64,000 bases of DNA, taken from Tuctoria greenei. Taxonomy: Eukaryota; Streptophyta; Magnoliopsida; Poales; Poaceae. Positions 21,333 to 32,864 of this stretch are shown here, in pieces. Made by a program: the position numbers and the translations under genes. The notes under the pieces are model-generated. The model was given only the letters and a program-made list of their open reading frames with translations, had not been told where the DNA came from and searched no databases. The stretch covers positions 2,914,001 through 2,978,000 of the forward strand of contig JAYESD010000012.1 in NCBI GenBank assembly GCA_036927565.1, written 5' to 3'. Each line of letters opens with the position of its first letter. The first letter of the stretch is position 1.

Positions 21333-21983
21333 ATGTCGTCGGATCGAAGTTGGATGTATGAGCCGCGCCTTTGCAATGAATATATCCAAGGGGTAGATGT
21401 ATTTATCGCTTTCGCGAAAAACGACATGTTGGACAAAATTAGAGGGACTATTTTTTGTCCTTGCAAACATTGTAAAAATGAGAAGAGATACCGCACAGAT
21501 GAAATGTTGAGGTCACATTTGATCACACATGGATTCATGATGGATTATCAATGTTGGAACAAACATAGAGAGGAGGAGCTTAATGAAGCAGAGATGAGAG
21601 ATTCATATCTGGAGAGAGAGGTCCCTACAAGTGTCGAAGAAGACCACAGCGAGGATGTGAACGAGCCAGATATATCAAGGTTCACTGATGGCGACATTGA
21701 GTTTCAGGTGCATAACATAGAGGAGATGGTACGCAATGTCGAGAGACATGGCGACGATGATCGGTACAATAATGGTGGACTTGCAAATTACAAGAAGATG
21801 ACCGAAGACTCGAAGAAGCCATTGTATCATAGTTGTGCGGCTAAGTACACCATACTTTTTGCGATGGTATTCTTGTTGAAGGCGAGCAACGGATGGAGTG
21901 ATTGTAGTTTTAAGGAATTGTTAACGCTCCTTAAGGACATGTTACCCCAAGGCAACATAGTTAGTCCCTACGACATTTTATGA
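21333..21983 (+). pseudogene. CACTA transposase N-terminal exon (Transpos_assoc domain), truncated
   Basis: A 216-codon ORF from ATG 21333. Residues 4-80 match the Transpos_assoc domain found at the N-terminus of TNP2-type CACTA transposases: DRSWMYEPRL start, a zinc-binding-like CPCKHCKN, and RSHLITHGFM...YQCWNKHRE. Residues 150-216 match the start of TNP2 (PLYHSC, KYTILFAMVFLLKASNGWSD, FKELLTLLKDMLP). The ORF then stops, and the DDE catalytic region is absent from the window. The protein would bind element ends but could not cut. It is a remnant of an autonomous element or a non-autonomous derivative. Confidence 0.8.
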
Positions 21984-22089
21984 GGCAAAACAAATAATCT
22001 GTGCACTGGGTTTGAAGGTGGAGAAAATCCACGTGTGCAAGAATGATTGTATTTTATATGGAAACAAACGCACATTAATTCAAAAGAAA

Positions 22090-22782
22090 AAGAGACGCGC
22101 TTTTCAAAAGTGAGACGCGCTTAGCAGTGGCTCTTCTGAGACACCTCTGCAATATTTGCCCGAAGATACTTTTAGCTCCCTCGCATGCTCTCTTCGCAAC
22201 ACTTAGCACAACTTTTCACTTTTCGTGTGCGCTGATCACTTCTCGCACTAGAAACTGCTGATGTGTTGTCCCCTTCTCCGAAGCACGCCGTCGCGTCGAA
22301 CCGCTTCCCCAGAGCTCATCGCTTCCTTGACACTGCCCTAAGGTACTTTTAGCTCTCTCGCATGCTCTCTTCGCAACACTTAGCAAAACTTTTTACTTTT
22401 CACGCGCGCTAATCACTTTTCACTGTAGAAACAACCGTCGTGTTGTCCCCTTCCCCGGATCACGATGCCGCGTCGGTCCGCTTCCCCACACCTCGTCGCC
22501 GCCTTGACACTGCCCTCTTGCTCATTGTCGCGCTGCCGCCATCGACCCTCGACTCCCCGTCGACCAGCTCGGCACTGCCCTAATAAGGTTTGTTCACGCT
22601 TTGGTTGGAGTCGAAATGGTCCGCGCATTGGTGGTTCACCGGTCAATGTTTAATATATTTTCGGAGTACTACACTTAGAGTATTACACTTTGGTTGGATT
22701 TGAAATGGTCTGCACTTTGGTGGTTCACCGGTCAATGTTTGGTATGTTTCAAGAGTCCTACGCTAAGAGTATTACGCTTTGG
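22090..22782 (+). repeat. CACTA internal non-coding region with two tandem duplications
   Basis: A segment beginning tacttttagctccctcgcatg at 22167 recurs at 22344 (period 177 bp; tctcttcgcaacacttagca is in both). A second duplication, ctttggttggagtcgaaatgg...ggtcaatgttt, occurs at about 22593 and 22687 (period about 95 bp); a third partial copy (ggtcaatgttta) resumes after copia-1 at about 57722. No coding potential. Confidence 0.6.
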
Positions 22783-22787
22783 CTAAG
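22783..22787. repeat. Target-site duplication ctaag (left copy)
   Basis: ctaag directly before the LTR start at 22788, repeated at 57714-57718 after the far LTR; it proves that these two LTRs, 33 kb apart, belong to one element. Confidence 0.88.
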
Positions 22788-23550
22788 TGAATGTGGCCTA
22801 GAGCGGGGGTGAATAGACCTTTTTATACTTTTACAGGAACCTGCAACACTCAACAACCTGATCAAATACCGAGAAATCAGACTAGTCCGGTATAGTGCGG
22901 ACTAATCTGGTGCGTGCGGACTAGATCGATCAAGTTTGATCGATTATCTCAATCCAAGTACTCCGCGCAGCGGAAATTAAGATGTAACTAGAGTATGTTG
23001 CTTCAATTAAACTGAATATAGCACAAGGTAACCTTAGTTTCAAAGTTTTGATGTAATTTGACTAAGATCAATTAAACCCTAGATGCAATGAACAATGAGC
23101 ATAAAGTGAAGACACAAGATTTTTATCCCGTGGTTCGGTTCCCACAAAGGCAACCTACATCCACGTTGAGGAGCCCACGAAAGGACCAGGTCTTCACCAA
23201 ACCTAGCCTCGTCGAATCGCCACAAATGCCAATTCTCTTCCACTATCACAAAGGGGTAAGGTAACCATGTTCAATGGGCCTTCTCACAAGTTGAGGGCTC
23301 CCCAAGATTTACAAATCGAAAACTCCACCAAACACACTCAAAGATCTACAATAAATAACGAGAGTGTGTGAGAGAATCAAACCCAAGAGCTCAAGACGTG
23401 AAGAATCGTGTCTCTCCTTTGATCTAAAGTTAATCCTCAAGGATTTGATCTTTCTTGAGTTGAATTGTGTGGAGAGACGTGTTTTCTAGGCTCTTGGAGG
23501 GTGTGACGACGCAGGGGGTCGAGAGATATCATAGTTGGGTCGTGCAACTC

Positions 23551-23558
23551 TATTTATA
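23551..23558 (-). promoter_or_regulatory. TATA box in copia-1 3' LTR
   Basis: The minus strand reads TATAAATA in the context ACCCTAGTATAAATAGAG. The equivalent in the 5' LTR is at 56875-56882. Confidence 0.65.
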
Positions 23559-23589
23559 CTAGGGTTTCCAAAGGTTACCGTTAGGGTTT

Positions 23590-24105
23590 TCAAAGTCTGG
23601 ACTAGTCCGTGGTGGACTCCAGACTAGTCTAGTGTGCCGCGTGTGGGAAACCCTAAGTGTCCTGAATTATCAAACTTGTCCGGCAATGGGCGAACTAGTC
23701 CAATTTTGTCTCTGGAAATGTTCGGACTAGTTCGGCCATTATCGGACTAGCCCGGCTTGGTGAAACCCTTGGTGATTTGAGAACAAGTCTGCACTTTGAG
23801 GACTTGTCCAATTTTAGTCAGAAGGTTTTAGGACTAATCCGTGCATATATCATACTTATCCAATTTAGGTCAGAAAGATATCAGACTAGTCCGTGGTGAT
23901 ATCGGACATGTCCATATTTGTGCAAAACTGTGAAGTGCTGAGGACTAGTCCGCACTGGGGAGGACTAGTCCGTGGTGATATCGGACTAGTCCGGTCTGTG
24001 TAAACCTAGACTGTGCAGACAAGTCTGCATTGGGAGGACTTGTCCGATTCTGTACAGAGGTATTATCGGAATAGTCCGGGGTATATTGGACTAGTCCGGA
24101 CTTGT
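23590..24105 (-). repeat. U3 array of GGACTAGTCC-type motifs, copia-1 3' LTR
   Basis: Many degenerate copies of CGGACTAGTCCG, CGGACTTGTCCG and GGACAAGTCCG lie immediately upstream of the TATA box in transcription sense. The array is longer in the 5' LTR (56935-57460), showing unit gain or loss. Confidence 0.75.
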
Positions 24106-24375
24106 AAGACTTTGTGCAGTGAGAGTGATTAAAATTAGCTTGAGCTCTTGGGGTGTGTTTCTCCAACACACTCCATACACAAAGATTATTTTATTCATAT
24201 CTTGAGCTCTTTCCAACTTGATTTCTCACCCTCCTTTCTTTTTGCGCTTTCTCCATGTTTTCATTAAAACCTGCGCTCATCTCAACAATTTGGTTAGGAT
24301 CTCATTTGTTTGACATAAATCAACCAAAACCCACAAGGGATGCCTAGATGCACTTTAAATATCCCCCTTTTTGTG

Positions 24376-25544
24376 ATTGATGACAACCAATTGAGATTTC
24401 ACAAATATGATTAAGAATGCAAAATTTTCATAAAGTGTGCACATATGGGTTTGAACAAATTAAGCAATGAAAATATGAGACATATGTGCACTCGTTATGG
24501 TGGGGTGCAAAACTACATGTGTGTGAACAATAATCTTTATGTGAGTAAGATAAATGACATAATCATGACAACATCAAGATCATCAGTCAAGAATATCAAA
24601 TTCAGAGCACAAAGCATAATCCATAAGCATAACATAGTAAAAGTTTCACAACACATGTCCAAACGCATAAGAGAGCATAAACAAAGTTTTACAACCCAAA
24701 AGAAACACAAATTGAGCTCTCCTCGCAACCTACAGCTACACTTAGTGACCCCCCCCCCTCAATTTCCCCCCTTTGGCATCAAGACACCAAAAAGAAGGAG
24801 GGGAGGGATCTAGTGCCTTCATTCCTTGCTCTCGGTCCTCTCCTCGTCTTCATCTTCATCTTCAGACTGTGGAGGAGGAGGAGGAAAAAATCCACTCGAA
24901 GTGCCTCCAACTCCAAAGTAGGCAAGCTCGAAAGGTGAAAGTGGTGGAAGCTCCGTGAAGTTGGAGGCAGAATCATTGGAGATAACTAGAGATCCAATAG
25001 GCTCAATCTCCAGCTTTTGGCAAGTGTTCTTGATATTTTCTTTGACATACTTCAAGTCTGCCTTCCTTGCATCGTTCATCTTGTGGAGCTTCACTTCAGC
25101 TTTCTTGCAGGAGTTAAAAATGGTGGTGCCTAGGGTTAGTGAGTCGAAAAATCGGACTTTTCCGGGGTCTACCGGACTAGTCCGGACTACCGGACTCTCT
25201 GCGGACTAATCTGTAGTGTGCGGACTAGTTCGGGTAACCACGAACTAGTTCGTGGTCACCAGAACAAAATCAATTTGCCCATTCGTATATATTCGAAGGT
25301 GCTTAGAGAAAATAGGGGGCAAAACAATCAAATAATCTTGATGAATATGACCAGTAAACATACAACAATCAAGCAATAATCATAATTCACCAAGATCGAG
25401 TAATTGAAATAGTTTTTCGGAGAAAATAGAGAGATGATTTTCATAACACAATCAATGAATTTTGAAGAAGCCATACAGGTATGCAAGTTTTCAAGCCATG
25501 TTCCGAGCATCAAGGATATTTAGTTCATTTTGGAGCTCGCAAAA
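24376..25544 (-). other. Region between RNase H and 3' LTR of copia-1, with a short acidic ORF remnant
   Basis: The only ORF of note is 25094-24819 (minus, 91 codons): Lys/Asp-rich start, then PPLSPFELAYFGVGG, a Pro tract and an acidic Asp/Glu tail. SIRE-type elements carry additional sequence after pol, and this could be its remnant; no function can be assigned. A small cluster of GGACTAGTCC motifs lies at 25150-25255. Confidence 0.45.
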
Positions 25545-26125
25545 ATGTTTTTCATCGTGCCTTGGTAAATATGTCACCTAGTTGTTTTTCAGTGTTGACA
25601 TGGGAAATGGCTATGTCTCCTTTCATTGAGTGGTCTCTCAAAAAGTGATGTCGGATGTCTATGTGTTTGGTCCTAGAGTGCTCAACGGGATTATGGGCAA
25701 TTTTAATGGCACTCTCATTATCACAAAGGAGTGGAATACGGCTCATATTGTAACCGTAATCCCTTAGAGTTTGTCGCATCCAAAGGAATTGTGCACAAAA
25801 ACTCCCGGCTGCAACATACTCTGCTTCGGCCGTGGATAAGGCAATGGAGTTTTGTTTTCTGGAGGACCAAGAAACTAGGGATCTACCAAGGAATTCGCAT
25901 GTACCGGAGGTACTTTTTTCTATCTACTTTTCATCCGGCATAATCTGCATCGGAGTATCCAATGAGATTGAACTTGGAACCTTTAGGATACCAGAAGTCT
26001 AGGTTGGGTGTATGAACTAAATATCGCAAGATTCTCTTGACGGCTGTCAAATGACACTCCTTAGGATTGGCTTGAAATCTTGCACATAAGCACACACTCA
26101 ACATAATATCAGGCCTAGATGCACA
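25545..26125 (-). pseudogene. Copia RNase H of copia-1, broken
   Basis: The C-terminal part (25779-25552) has the copia RNase H/terminal motifs: PLLCDNESAIKIAHNPV, HSRTKHIDIRHHFLRD and QLGDIFTKA. The N-terminal part (about 26125-25790) can be read with stops around the ADYAG-like and SSRKQNSIALSTAEAEY-like motifs. It is continuous with the RT segment upstream. Confidence 0.75.
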
Positions 26126-27397
26126 TTAGTAAAGTAGGGATCCAATCATGGAGCGATATACCTTTTGATCCACGTTTGGTCCATCTTCATTTAGATCCAA
26201 GTGTCCATTTGTTGCCATGGGAGTCTTTATAGGCTTCGCCTTGTCCATTCCAAACTTCTTGAGTATGTATTGAGTGTACTTGGTTTGGCTTATGAATGTC
26301 CCTTCCTTTTGTTGCCTCACTTGGAATCCCAAGAAGTATTTCATCTCTCCCATCATGGACATCTCGAACCTATCTGTCATAATCTTACTAAATTCTTCAC
26401 AAAAGGATTTGTTAGTTGAACCAAAGATAATGTCATAAACATAAATTTGAAAAATAAAAAGATCATTGTCAAAATGCTTTGTGAACAACGTATAATCATC
26501 TTTGCCAATTTTAAAATCATTTTCAATCAAGAAATATCTAAGGCACTCATACCAAGCTCTAGGAGCTTGTTTGAGGCCATAGAGAGCCTTACACAGTTTG
26601 AACACGTGGTCAGGGAACTCTTGATCTTCGAATCTGGGGGGTTGCTCCACGTACACCTCCTCTTTGATTAGTCCATTGAGGAAGACGCTTTTCACATCCA
26701 TTTGATAGAGCTTGAAATCATGGTGATTAGCATATGCAAGTAATATTCTAATTGATTCAAGCCTAGCTACGAGAGCAAAGGTTTCGTCGAAATCCAAACC
26801 TTCGACTTGTGAACACCCTTTGGCCACAAGTCGTGCCTTGTTACTTGTCACCGCCCCGTGTTCATCTTGTTTGTTGCGGAAGACCCATTTTGTGCCGACT
26901 ACGTTGAACTTGGGTCTTTCAACGAGTTCCCAGACTTCGTTCCATTTGAAGTTGTTGAGTTCTTCTTGCATCGCCACCACCAAATCCGGATCTTTCAATG
27001 CATCCTCAATCCTGCGCGGTTCCAAAAAGGATACAAAAGAGTAATGCTCACAAAAATTAGCTATGCGAGATCTAGTAGTTACTCCCTTTTGGATGTCACT
27101 GATTATGTTGTCGATCGGGTGATCTCTTTGGACGCATTGGTGTACTCTTGGGTGTGGCACTTGCGGTCTTGTATCTTCGAGATCATCTTCTTCTCCCCCT
27201 GGATGGTTGCCTTCGTTGGTGTGTTGATTATCTTCGTCTTCTTGAGGTTGATCTTGTGTGGAAGCTCCCCCTTGATCGTTCTCCTTCGCTTGTAGTTCAT
27301 CTTCTTCATTTGCATTTGGAGGTGGCGCTTGTGGTCGAACATCGCCCAATGCCATTCTTCTTAATGCCTGACATGGAGCTTCTTCTCTATCTAGCAC
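26126..27397 (-). CDS. Reverse transcriptase (RVT_2) of copia-1 (open segment)
   Basis: A 423-codon open segment. Residues 1-90 are an acidic linker between integrase and RT. RVT_2 follows: EVWELVERPKFNVVGTKWVFRNK, ARLVAKGCSQVEGLDFDETFA, LYQMDVKSVFLNG, LCKALYGLKQAPRAWYE, and the active site in place of YVDD reading VYVYDIIFGS. The first active-site Asp is replaced by Tyr (VYDI for VDDI), which should inactivate polymerisation. Ends in a stop at 26126. Confidence 0.85.
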   Translation of the reverse strand: MLDREEAPCQALRRMALGDVRPQAPPPNANEEDELQAKENDQGGASTQDQPQEDEDNQHTNEGNHPGGEEDDLEDTRPQVPHPRVHQCVQRDHPIDNIISDIQKGVTTRSRIANFCEHYSFVSFLEPRRIEDALKDPDLVVAMQEELNNFKWNEVWELVERPKFNVVGTKWVFRNKQDEHGAVTSNKARLVAKGCSQVEGLDFDETFALVARLESIRILLAYANHHDFKLYQMDVKSVFLNGLIKEEVYVEQPPRFEDQEFPDHVFKLCKALYGLKQAPRAWYECLRYFLIENDFKIGKDDYTLFTKHFDNDLFIFQIYVYDIIFGSTNKSFCEEFSKIMTDRFEMSMMGEMKYFLGFQVRQQKEGTFISQTKYTQYILKKFGMDKAKPIKTPMATNGHLDLNEDGPNVDQKVYRSMIGSLLY

Positions 27398-28719
27398 ACA
27401 TTGATCAACTTGCTCTTATTGAGAGCCGTTATTTTCATCGAACACTACGTCACATGCTACTTCAACAAGTACGGAGACTTTGTTGAAGACATGATAGGCG
27501 TAAGAGTTCGAATCATATCCAAGAAAGAAACCTTCATCGGACTTCGAAGCGAACTTTGAAGTCCTAGGCTTCTTGTTCAAGATATGACATTTATAACCAA
27601 AAACTCGAAAATAGGAAATATTAGGCTTGTTATCGGTGAGCAGTTCATATGATGTCTTCTTGAGTAATCGATGAATATAGAGTTGGTTTATAGCATGACA
27701 AGCGGTGTTGACCGCTTCAGCCCGAAACTAATCCAATGTCTTGTACTCATCAAGCATTGTCCTCGCCATCTCTATGGGAGTTCGGTTCTTTCTCTCGGCT
27801 ACTCCATTTTGTTGAGGGGAGTACGGTGCTGAAAATTCATGTTTTATGCCTTCTTCGTCTAGGTACTCCTCCACTTGGGTGTTCTTGAACTCAGTGCCAT
27901 TGTCACTTCGTATATTCTTGATTGTCAACGAGAATTCATTTTGGGCACGCTTGAGAAACTTCTTGAGGGTTCCTTGAGTTTCTGTCTTATCATGTAAAAT
28001 GAAAACCCACGTGAAGCGCGAAAAATCATCAACAATTACTAAACCATATTTGTTACCGCCGATGCTTATGTAAGCAATTGGACCAAATAGATCCATGTGA
28101 AATAGCTCGAGCGGTCTTATTGTTGTCATGATGTTCTTTGCTGGATGGGGTGCTCCTACTTGCTTCCTGGCTTGGCACGCGCTACAAGACCTGTCTTCTC
28201 AAAAACAACATGCCTCAAACCTCGGATGTGATCGCCATTGAGGAGTTTTTGAAGATTCCTCATACTAATATGTGCTAGCCATCTATGCCACAGCCAACCC
28301 ATGTTGGTTTTTGCAATCAAGCATGTATCAAGTTCGGATTTATCTTTGTTGAAGTCAACAAGATAAATCTTTCCCTTTAACACACCCTTGAATGCAACCG
28401 AGTCATCACTCCTTCTAGAGACGGTCACACCCTCATTAGTGAACAAGCAATTATAACCCTTGTCACATAATTGAGATATGGACAGAAGGTTATAATCTAA
28501 GGAGTCTACATGCAAAACATGAGAAAGATTGTGTTGAGGAGATATTTCAATTTTATCGGTACCGAACACCTTTCCTTGACTATTGTCTCCAAAATAGATG
28601 CCCTCGCTTGGATCCTCATTTTCATCATATTCAACAAACATCCTTCGTTCTCCGGTCATATGGTTGGTGCATCCACTATCCAACACCCATTTTGATCCAC
28701 CAGAGGAGTAGGCCTGCAA
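27398..28719 (-). pseudogene. Protease and integrase of copia-1, broken
   Basis: 28719-28156 carries the aspartic protease motif WVLDSGCTNHMTG and the pre-integrase HHCC-type zinc region (LWHRWLAHISMRNLQKLL). 28129-27728 carries the integrase core: FHMDLFGPI, VIVDDFSRFTWVF, IRSDNGTEFKN and SAPYSPQQNGVAERKNRT. Stops separate the segments at about 28150 and 27725. The remainder to 27398 is readable but closed by stops. Confidence 0.82.
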
Positions 28720-28725
28720 AACAAC

Positions 28726-28888
28726 TTACACCTTGGTTTTAGGTACCCAAGCTTGCTTGGGTCCTTTGAGGTTAGTTACAAGTGTTTTGGGCACCCACAC
28801 ATGGGACTTGGTGTTCCTGTCGCGTGGCCCAACACATTTGGCATGCACTTTACCAAAATTATTTTTCATAAGAACATAAGATGCATCA
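28726..28888 (-). pseudogene. copia-1 polyprotein segment upstream of protease
   Basis: Ends in the conserved WVPKTLVTN...KQAWVPKTK gag-pol linker typical of SIRE/Opie-like elements. It is truncated at its upstream side by the Mutator-like insertion; 29765-29819 continues it on the other side. Confidence 0.65.
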
Positions 28889-28897
28889 AAAGTTCTA
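28889..28897. repeat. 9-bp target-site duplication aaagttcta (left copy)
   Basis: Matches 29756-29764 exactly. A 9-bp duplication is the Mutator-superfamily signature. Confidence 0.8.
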
Positions 28898-29755
28898 GAG
28901 ATTATTGTGATTTTACCCCTGGTTTGAAGTTCAATTATGATTTTACCCTCCAAATCGAGAGTTTGTGATTTTACCCTTCATTTTTAGAAACGAAGCCACA
29001 TTTTGCCCTTGATTTTCAACACCGTCAGTTTAACAGGATTAAACAGTTTTTAAAAAATAAAATAAAATATTTGAAAATTGGAAAAGACCATACTACCCAC
29101 AAGGTGATTACTGTTCCTCTTTGTATCCCGATGCAAGCCACAGCTGCGGTGTCGGAGTCCCGCCCTCCCTGGGCCGCGCGCTGCCCATCCTCCCCTGCTC
29201 CGCGTGCCCGGACGCTGTGCGCACGCCAGATGCCGCCGGCCGACCTTCCCATCCCGCCCGCATGAATCCATGCGTTGATCGCCCTCCCCATCCTGCTTGC
29301 GTGAATCCAAGCGACTGCCCTCCACATCCTACGTGAGTCCAATCCGGCCAACCTCCATATCCTGCGCACGTGAGACTCTATGTGTCCATTTTTATCTATA
29401 TTTTATTGTATATTTTGATTCCATATTTTGCTAAATACCATTAAAATATTTCAAATTTCAATAATATTCATATATATTAAAACATTTTGAATGAAATATA
29501 CTAAATACATAATGAATATGTTAATATGATAATATTAAATATGGGTAAAATTAGAAATTCAAATTAAAAGTAGAAGTAAAATCAGAAGGGTATTTCTGTC
29601 ATTTTTCCCATATTTAACACTGTTAATAAGCACTAACGGAGTAGGGGTATACTTTGTCTTCATTTCTAAAAAGGAGGGGTAAAATCACAAACTCTCAATT
29701 TGGAGGGTAAAATCACAATTGACCTTCAAAACAGGGGTAAAATCACAATAGCCCC
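28898..29755. mobile_element. Mutator-like (Pack-MULE-like) element, 858 bp
   Basis: Long terminal inverted repeats of about 100 bp: the left end reads ttattgtgattttaccc, with later copies of gtgattttaccc; the right end is its inverse (gggtaaaatcacaatag). Outermost bases are GAGATTA versus GGGGCTA. With a 9-bp TSD this fits Mutator. The AT-rich interior is interrupted by a GC-rich block (29130-29370) unlike its surroundings, which may be a captured host fragment. No transposase. Confidence 0.75.
29130..29370. other. GC-rich internal block of the Mutator-like element
   Basis: Strong compositional shift against AT-rich flanks. It contains imperfect repeats of catcc-gcgtgaatcca (about 29264, 29296 and 29327). 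It is open in more than one frame, none recognisable. A captured gene fragment is possible but unproven. Confidence 0.4.
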
Positions 29756-29819
29756 AAAGTTCTAAGCAATTGTTGTTGCTGATATGTGTTAACATTTTTG
29801 GACTTGTCAACAATGTTAG

Positions 29820-29824
29820 GTTTT
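29820..29824. repeat. Target-site duplication gtttt (left copy)
   Basis: gtttt before the TG of the LTR at 29825, repeated at 53936-53940. It pairs the outer ends of the Athila-like element. Confidence 0.8.
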
Positions 29825-31492
29825 TGTTGACGGCTCCTAAGGTATACTAACAAACCATCCCCGACAATAGTGCCATAAATGCTTGTTGGTATTACATACG
29901 CACCATTAACTAAACATCTCCAACTGATGTGTCAGAAATGCTTGTTAATGGTTCTATGGATCACAGAGTGAATTTCGCAAGCGCACGGAGGTATCATTGT
30001 AGCATTTCCCCTTAAGAGTATTCCCAAGGGTGTCATTTATTTTATCCCAAAGGAAGGCGGGGTAGAGATATAACAATCATCAAGTGGAAAGGGTAGAAAG
30101 GTCTAGGTAAGAATCTAGTAAGGATGGATAAAATAATAGTGGAGGTAGTGTGACACACACAAAAGCTTTCAAGTCTAAGGGGGGTAAGAGGATCCTAGAG
30201 GTTAGTTAAGGTTGAGAGTTATGTAGGTACTCCTACTATGCTCTATTGTACATATACATAGTCTAAACTAATTATTCATAAGCTAGATCAATAGTGAATA
30301 CTTATGCTATGTGGTTCAACACATCGGGCACGGGCTTACCCCTAGCAATACTAGGGCGACTCCCGCCAAGAGCCTGTGGCATAGCCGAACGTGGAGGATT
30401 ACAAAGGACAGATAGGGTTGTCACCACCTATTGCCTACCTCTTCAATCTATGGGTCTACGAGACATCCAATGCTACTTAGTTATCCTAGCACCATGCTAG
30501 CATATTAAATTACCTTAAGAGCCTAGGCACAATCCATCCTAAGGCAATGAATTGATTCATCATTGAACCAATGTTGATACACAACATAATTATCCATACT
30601 AACCTAGTTATGTTATAATTAACTAGACTATAGTGGGGGTCTATAGGTTCTGTGATAATGAGATATGTTCATGATGAAATAGTCATAGAAGATATACCTT
30701 CCACACACATGGACTCCACAATCAAACAAGAAACGCTTTGCCCAAGTATATGTATAAGTAGAGACTAAAGATACTATCTTTATTATGCATAAAGTCACAA
30801 ATACAAGAAAGAATACATGAGCCAAACCTTTCCCAATGTAGGATTGGGAAGAGAGAGACTCCTTACTCCTTTTCCAATTTTGACTTGGGACTAGAGACTC
30901 TCCTCTCTACAACCTAACTCCTCTAAGACTATGGATGATAGTGTATACAATAGAGATGAAGATCAAGTGGTGTGTGTTGAAGTGAGGGGTAGGGGGTCCT
31001 ATTTATACTTGTGTTGAGGTTGGTTCCCGCCACCAAAAGCGCGCGAATCAGTCACCATTGACTCCAGGAAGCCAGAAGGAGCCAGCACGTGGAGGCTGAC
31101 TGAGTTTGGTGCAGAGACCAGGTCGGTCGACCCCCTGGTTCAGCCGACCTGGTCATTGCACCAATTCTCGTGTGCTTTCTCCAGGTGGCTGCTAGGTGGG
31201 TCCCATTGATGTATATGGGTGATACACCGTTGGATCTCCTCGGATACTTCTGTTTGTGGGTCATTTGATCCATGGGATGCCACATGTCGTTGCCTGATTG
31301 GTTGGGATGATATTTTATAGGATTGATCCCTCTACATTTCCTCATTTCCTGCATAAAATGCTGCATACACATATTTCTCCAAGTCCAAGTGGAATTGGGT
31401 TAGATAGAAAGGTGATGTGGCAAGAAATGACAAATACTTCACATAATTGAGTTAAATTGACGGATGAAATTGGTATATAACAGCCGTCAACA
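29825..31492 (-). repeat. 3' LTR of Athila-like element
   Basis: 1668 bp, TGTTGACGGCT to CCGTCAACA; the ends form an inverted repeat (TGTTGACGG/CCGTCAACA). A minus-strand TATAAATA is at 31000-31007. No coding content. Confidence 0.88.
31000..31007 (-). promoter_or_regulatory. TATA box of Athila-like 3' LTR
   Basis: TATAAATA on the minus strand; the same box is at 53442-53449 in the 5' LTR, where it would drive the element. Confidence 0.6.
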
Positions 31493-31504
31493 AACTCCCC
31501 CAAG
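31493..31504 (-). other. Polypurine tract of Athila-like element
   Basis: The minus strand reads CTTGGGGGAGTT directly inside the 3' LTR, the usual gypsy form. Confidence 0.75.
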
Positions 31505-32864
31505 CTTATCCTTTGCTCATACCGAGCAAAGTCAAGACTTTAGGTTGATGATCAGGAGTTGCTACAATGTCTTATTTTCAAAAGTATATAATGCACAACA
31601 AGATACTCTACCTAGTATTGCAGAAATTGGTTATGATACTCTACCTTTCTTAAGTTATCATGGGGATTATGCTTTCTCATATTCATGAGTAGTTGAAAGG
31701 TAGAATAGCAAATGGAACAAACATAGCCTAGAAATCAAGTTCCACTTAAATCCCAGAGAATTCAATTTAGATATTAAGTACCTCAATTTGATTCTCTCAA
31801 TCACTCCTTTGTGGATAGTGGGAATATTTCCTCACCAAAGCATTGTGCCTCTACTATTCCTACTCATTGAATATGGCTTGTATGTGGAGCTTGGTAAGGA
31901 AAGTAAGTAGGCATATTTGCATCACATATATTGCTAAGTCAAAAGAGTAAGCCTTAGGAGAATTCAAATCAAAACTTTTTGATTCAAGACTAGTGCATGT
32001 GTGATGGAGTGGAAGTGGATGTGGATACTTGAGATAACTCCTTTTTTGGTATAATCTCTCTTTCTTTTGCAGGGATGAAACATGACTACTTTTCTTTTCT
32101 CTTTTCTTTTCTCATGCTTATGATGTAAGCATGTTTTTTTTTTTTCATTTTCTTTTTGTAGCCATGTCTTCTACTTCCTTTCTTTGCAATGAATTTTGAA
32201 GAGAGTGCTAAACATGAATAACATGGAGTTTCTCTTTTTATTGTGGTATGGTGGATATGATGGACGTTTTGCTTACTTCCAGTGTAGAAGGATAGCATGT
32301 GCAAGTGAAGTCTTGAATTTAAAAAAAGTTAAATGATTTCTCACATAGGTCTATACTAGTTTGACTAGGCTCAATGTGAAAGCAAATAGCATATGCATAA
32401 GGTTTTGTCTATGTATGAATATCATATGGCTTTGGTAGGTTTTTCCAATCAAATGAGGGAAACTTAAATCTTTTTAGAATTTCTCCGGAAATCTAAGTTT
32501 TATTTTCAAACTAGGACTATTGGCCCTATTACCAATTCTAATCTCGCAACAACCTAGAATTAGATCAAGCTTTTGCTACCAACAACTTCCAAATTAAGGT
32601 AAATTATTTTAATCCAATGAAAGCAATATTCGGAGAGTAGCAAGTTGTAAACTAGAGACTTAGAAAAATAAAACAGAGCAACTATTCATCATTTCATCTA
32701 TGTGAATTCTAAATCATTCTTATCGCACATCTTTATTTGATGAAAGCAAATCTAACCAATATTTTTTTTTAAATGCAAGGTGGATGATGGATGGATGGAA
32801 AATAAATATGCAAGGAATGTGATACATGTTACCTCAAGTGGGGGTCCTCCCCCAAGCTTGTTCT
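31505..32864 (-). other. Long 3' untranslated region of Athila-like element
   Basis: AT-rich, no supported ORF. It includes a poly-T run at about 32136 and ctttt/tttct tracts. A long non-coding stretch between the env-like ORF and the 3' LTR is usual for Athila elements. Confidence 0.5.

Larger units (their letters stand above)
22788..24361 (-). repeat. 3' LTR of copia-1
   Basis: 1574 bp, starting TGAATGTGGCC. The distal end is mutated (expected CA lost). A minus-strand TATAAATA is at 23551-23558. U3, to its right, is packed with GGACTAGTCC-type motifs (23590-24105). The box CCGTGGTTCGG...CCTACATCCACG is at about 23128-23172. Confidence 0.88.

Noticed and set aside
22413..22653. Short ORFs on both strands near 22.5 kb as host exons
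   Set aside because: They lie in a duplicated, non-coding CACTA interval and overlap on opposite strands.
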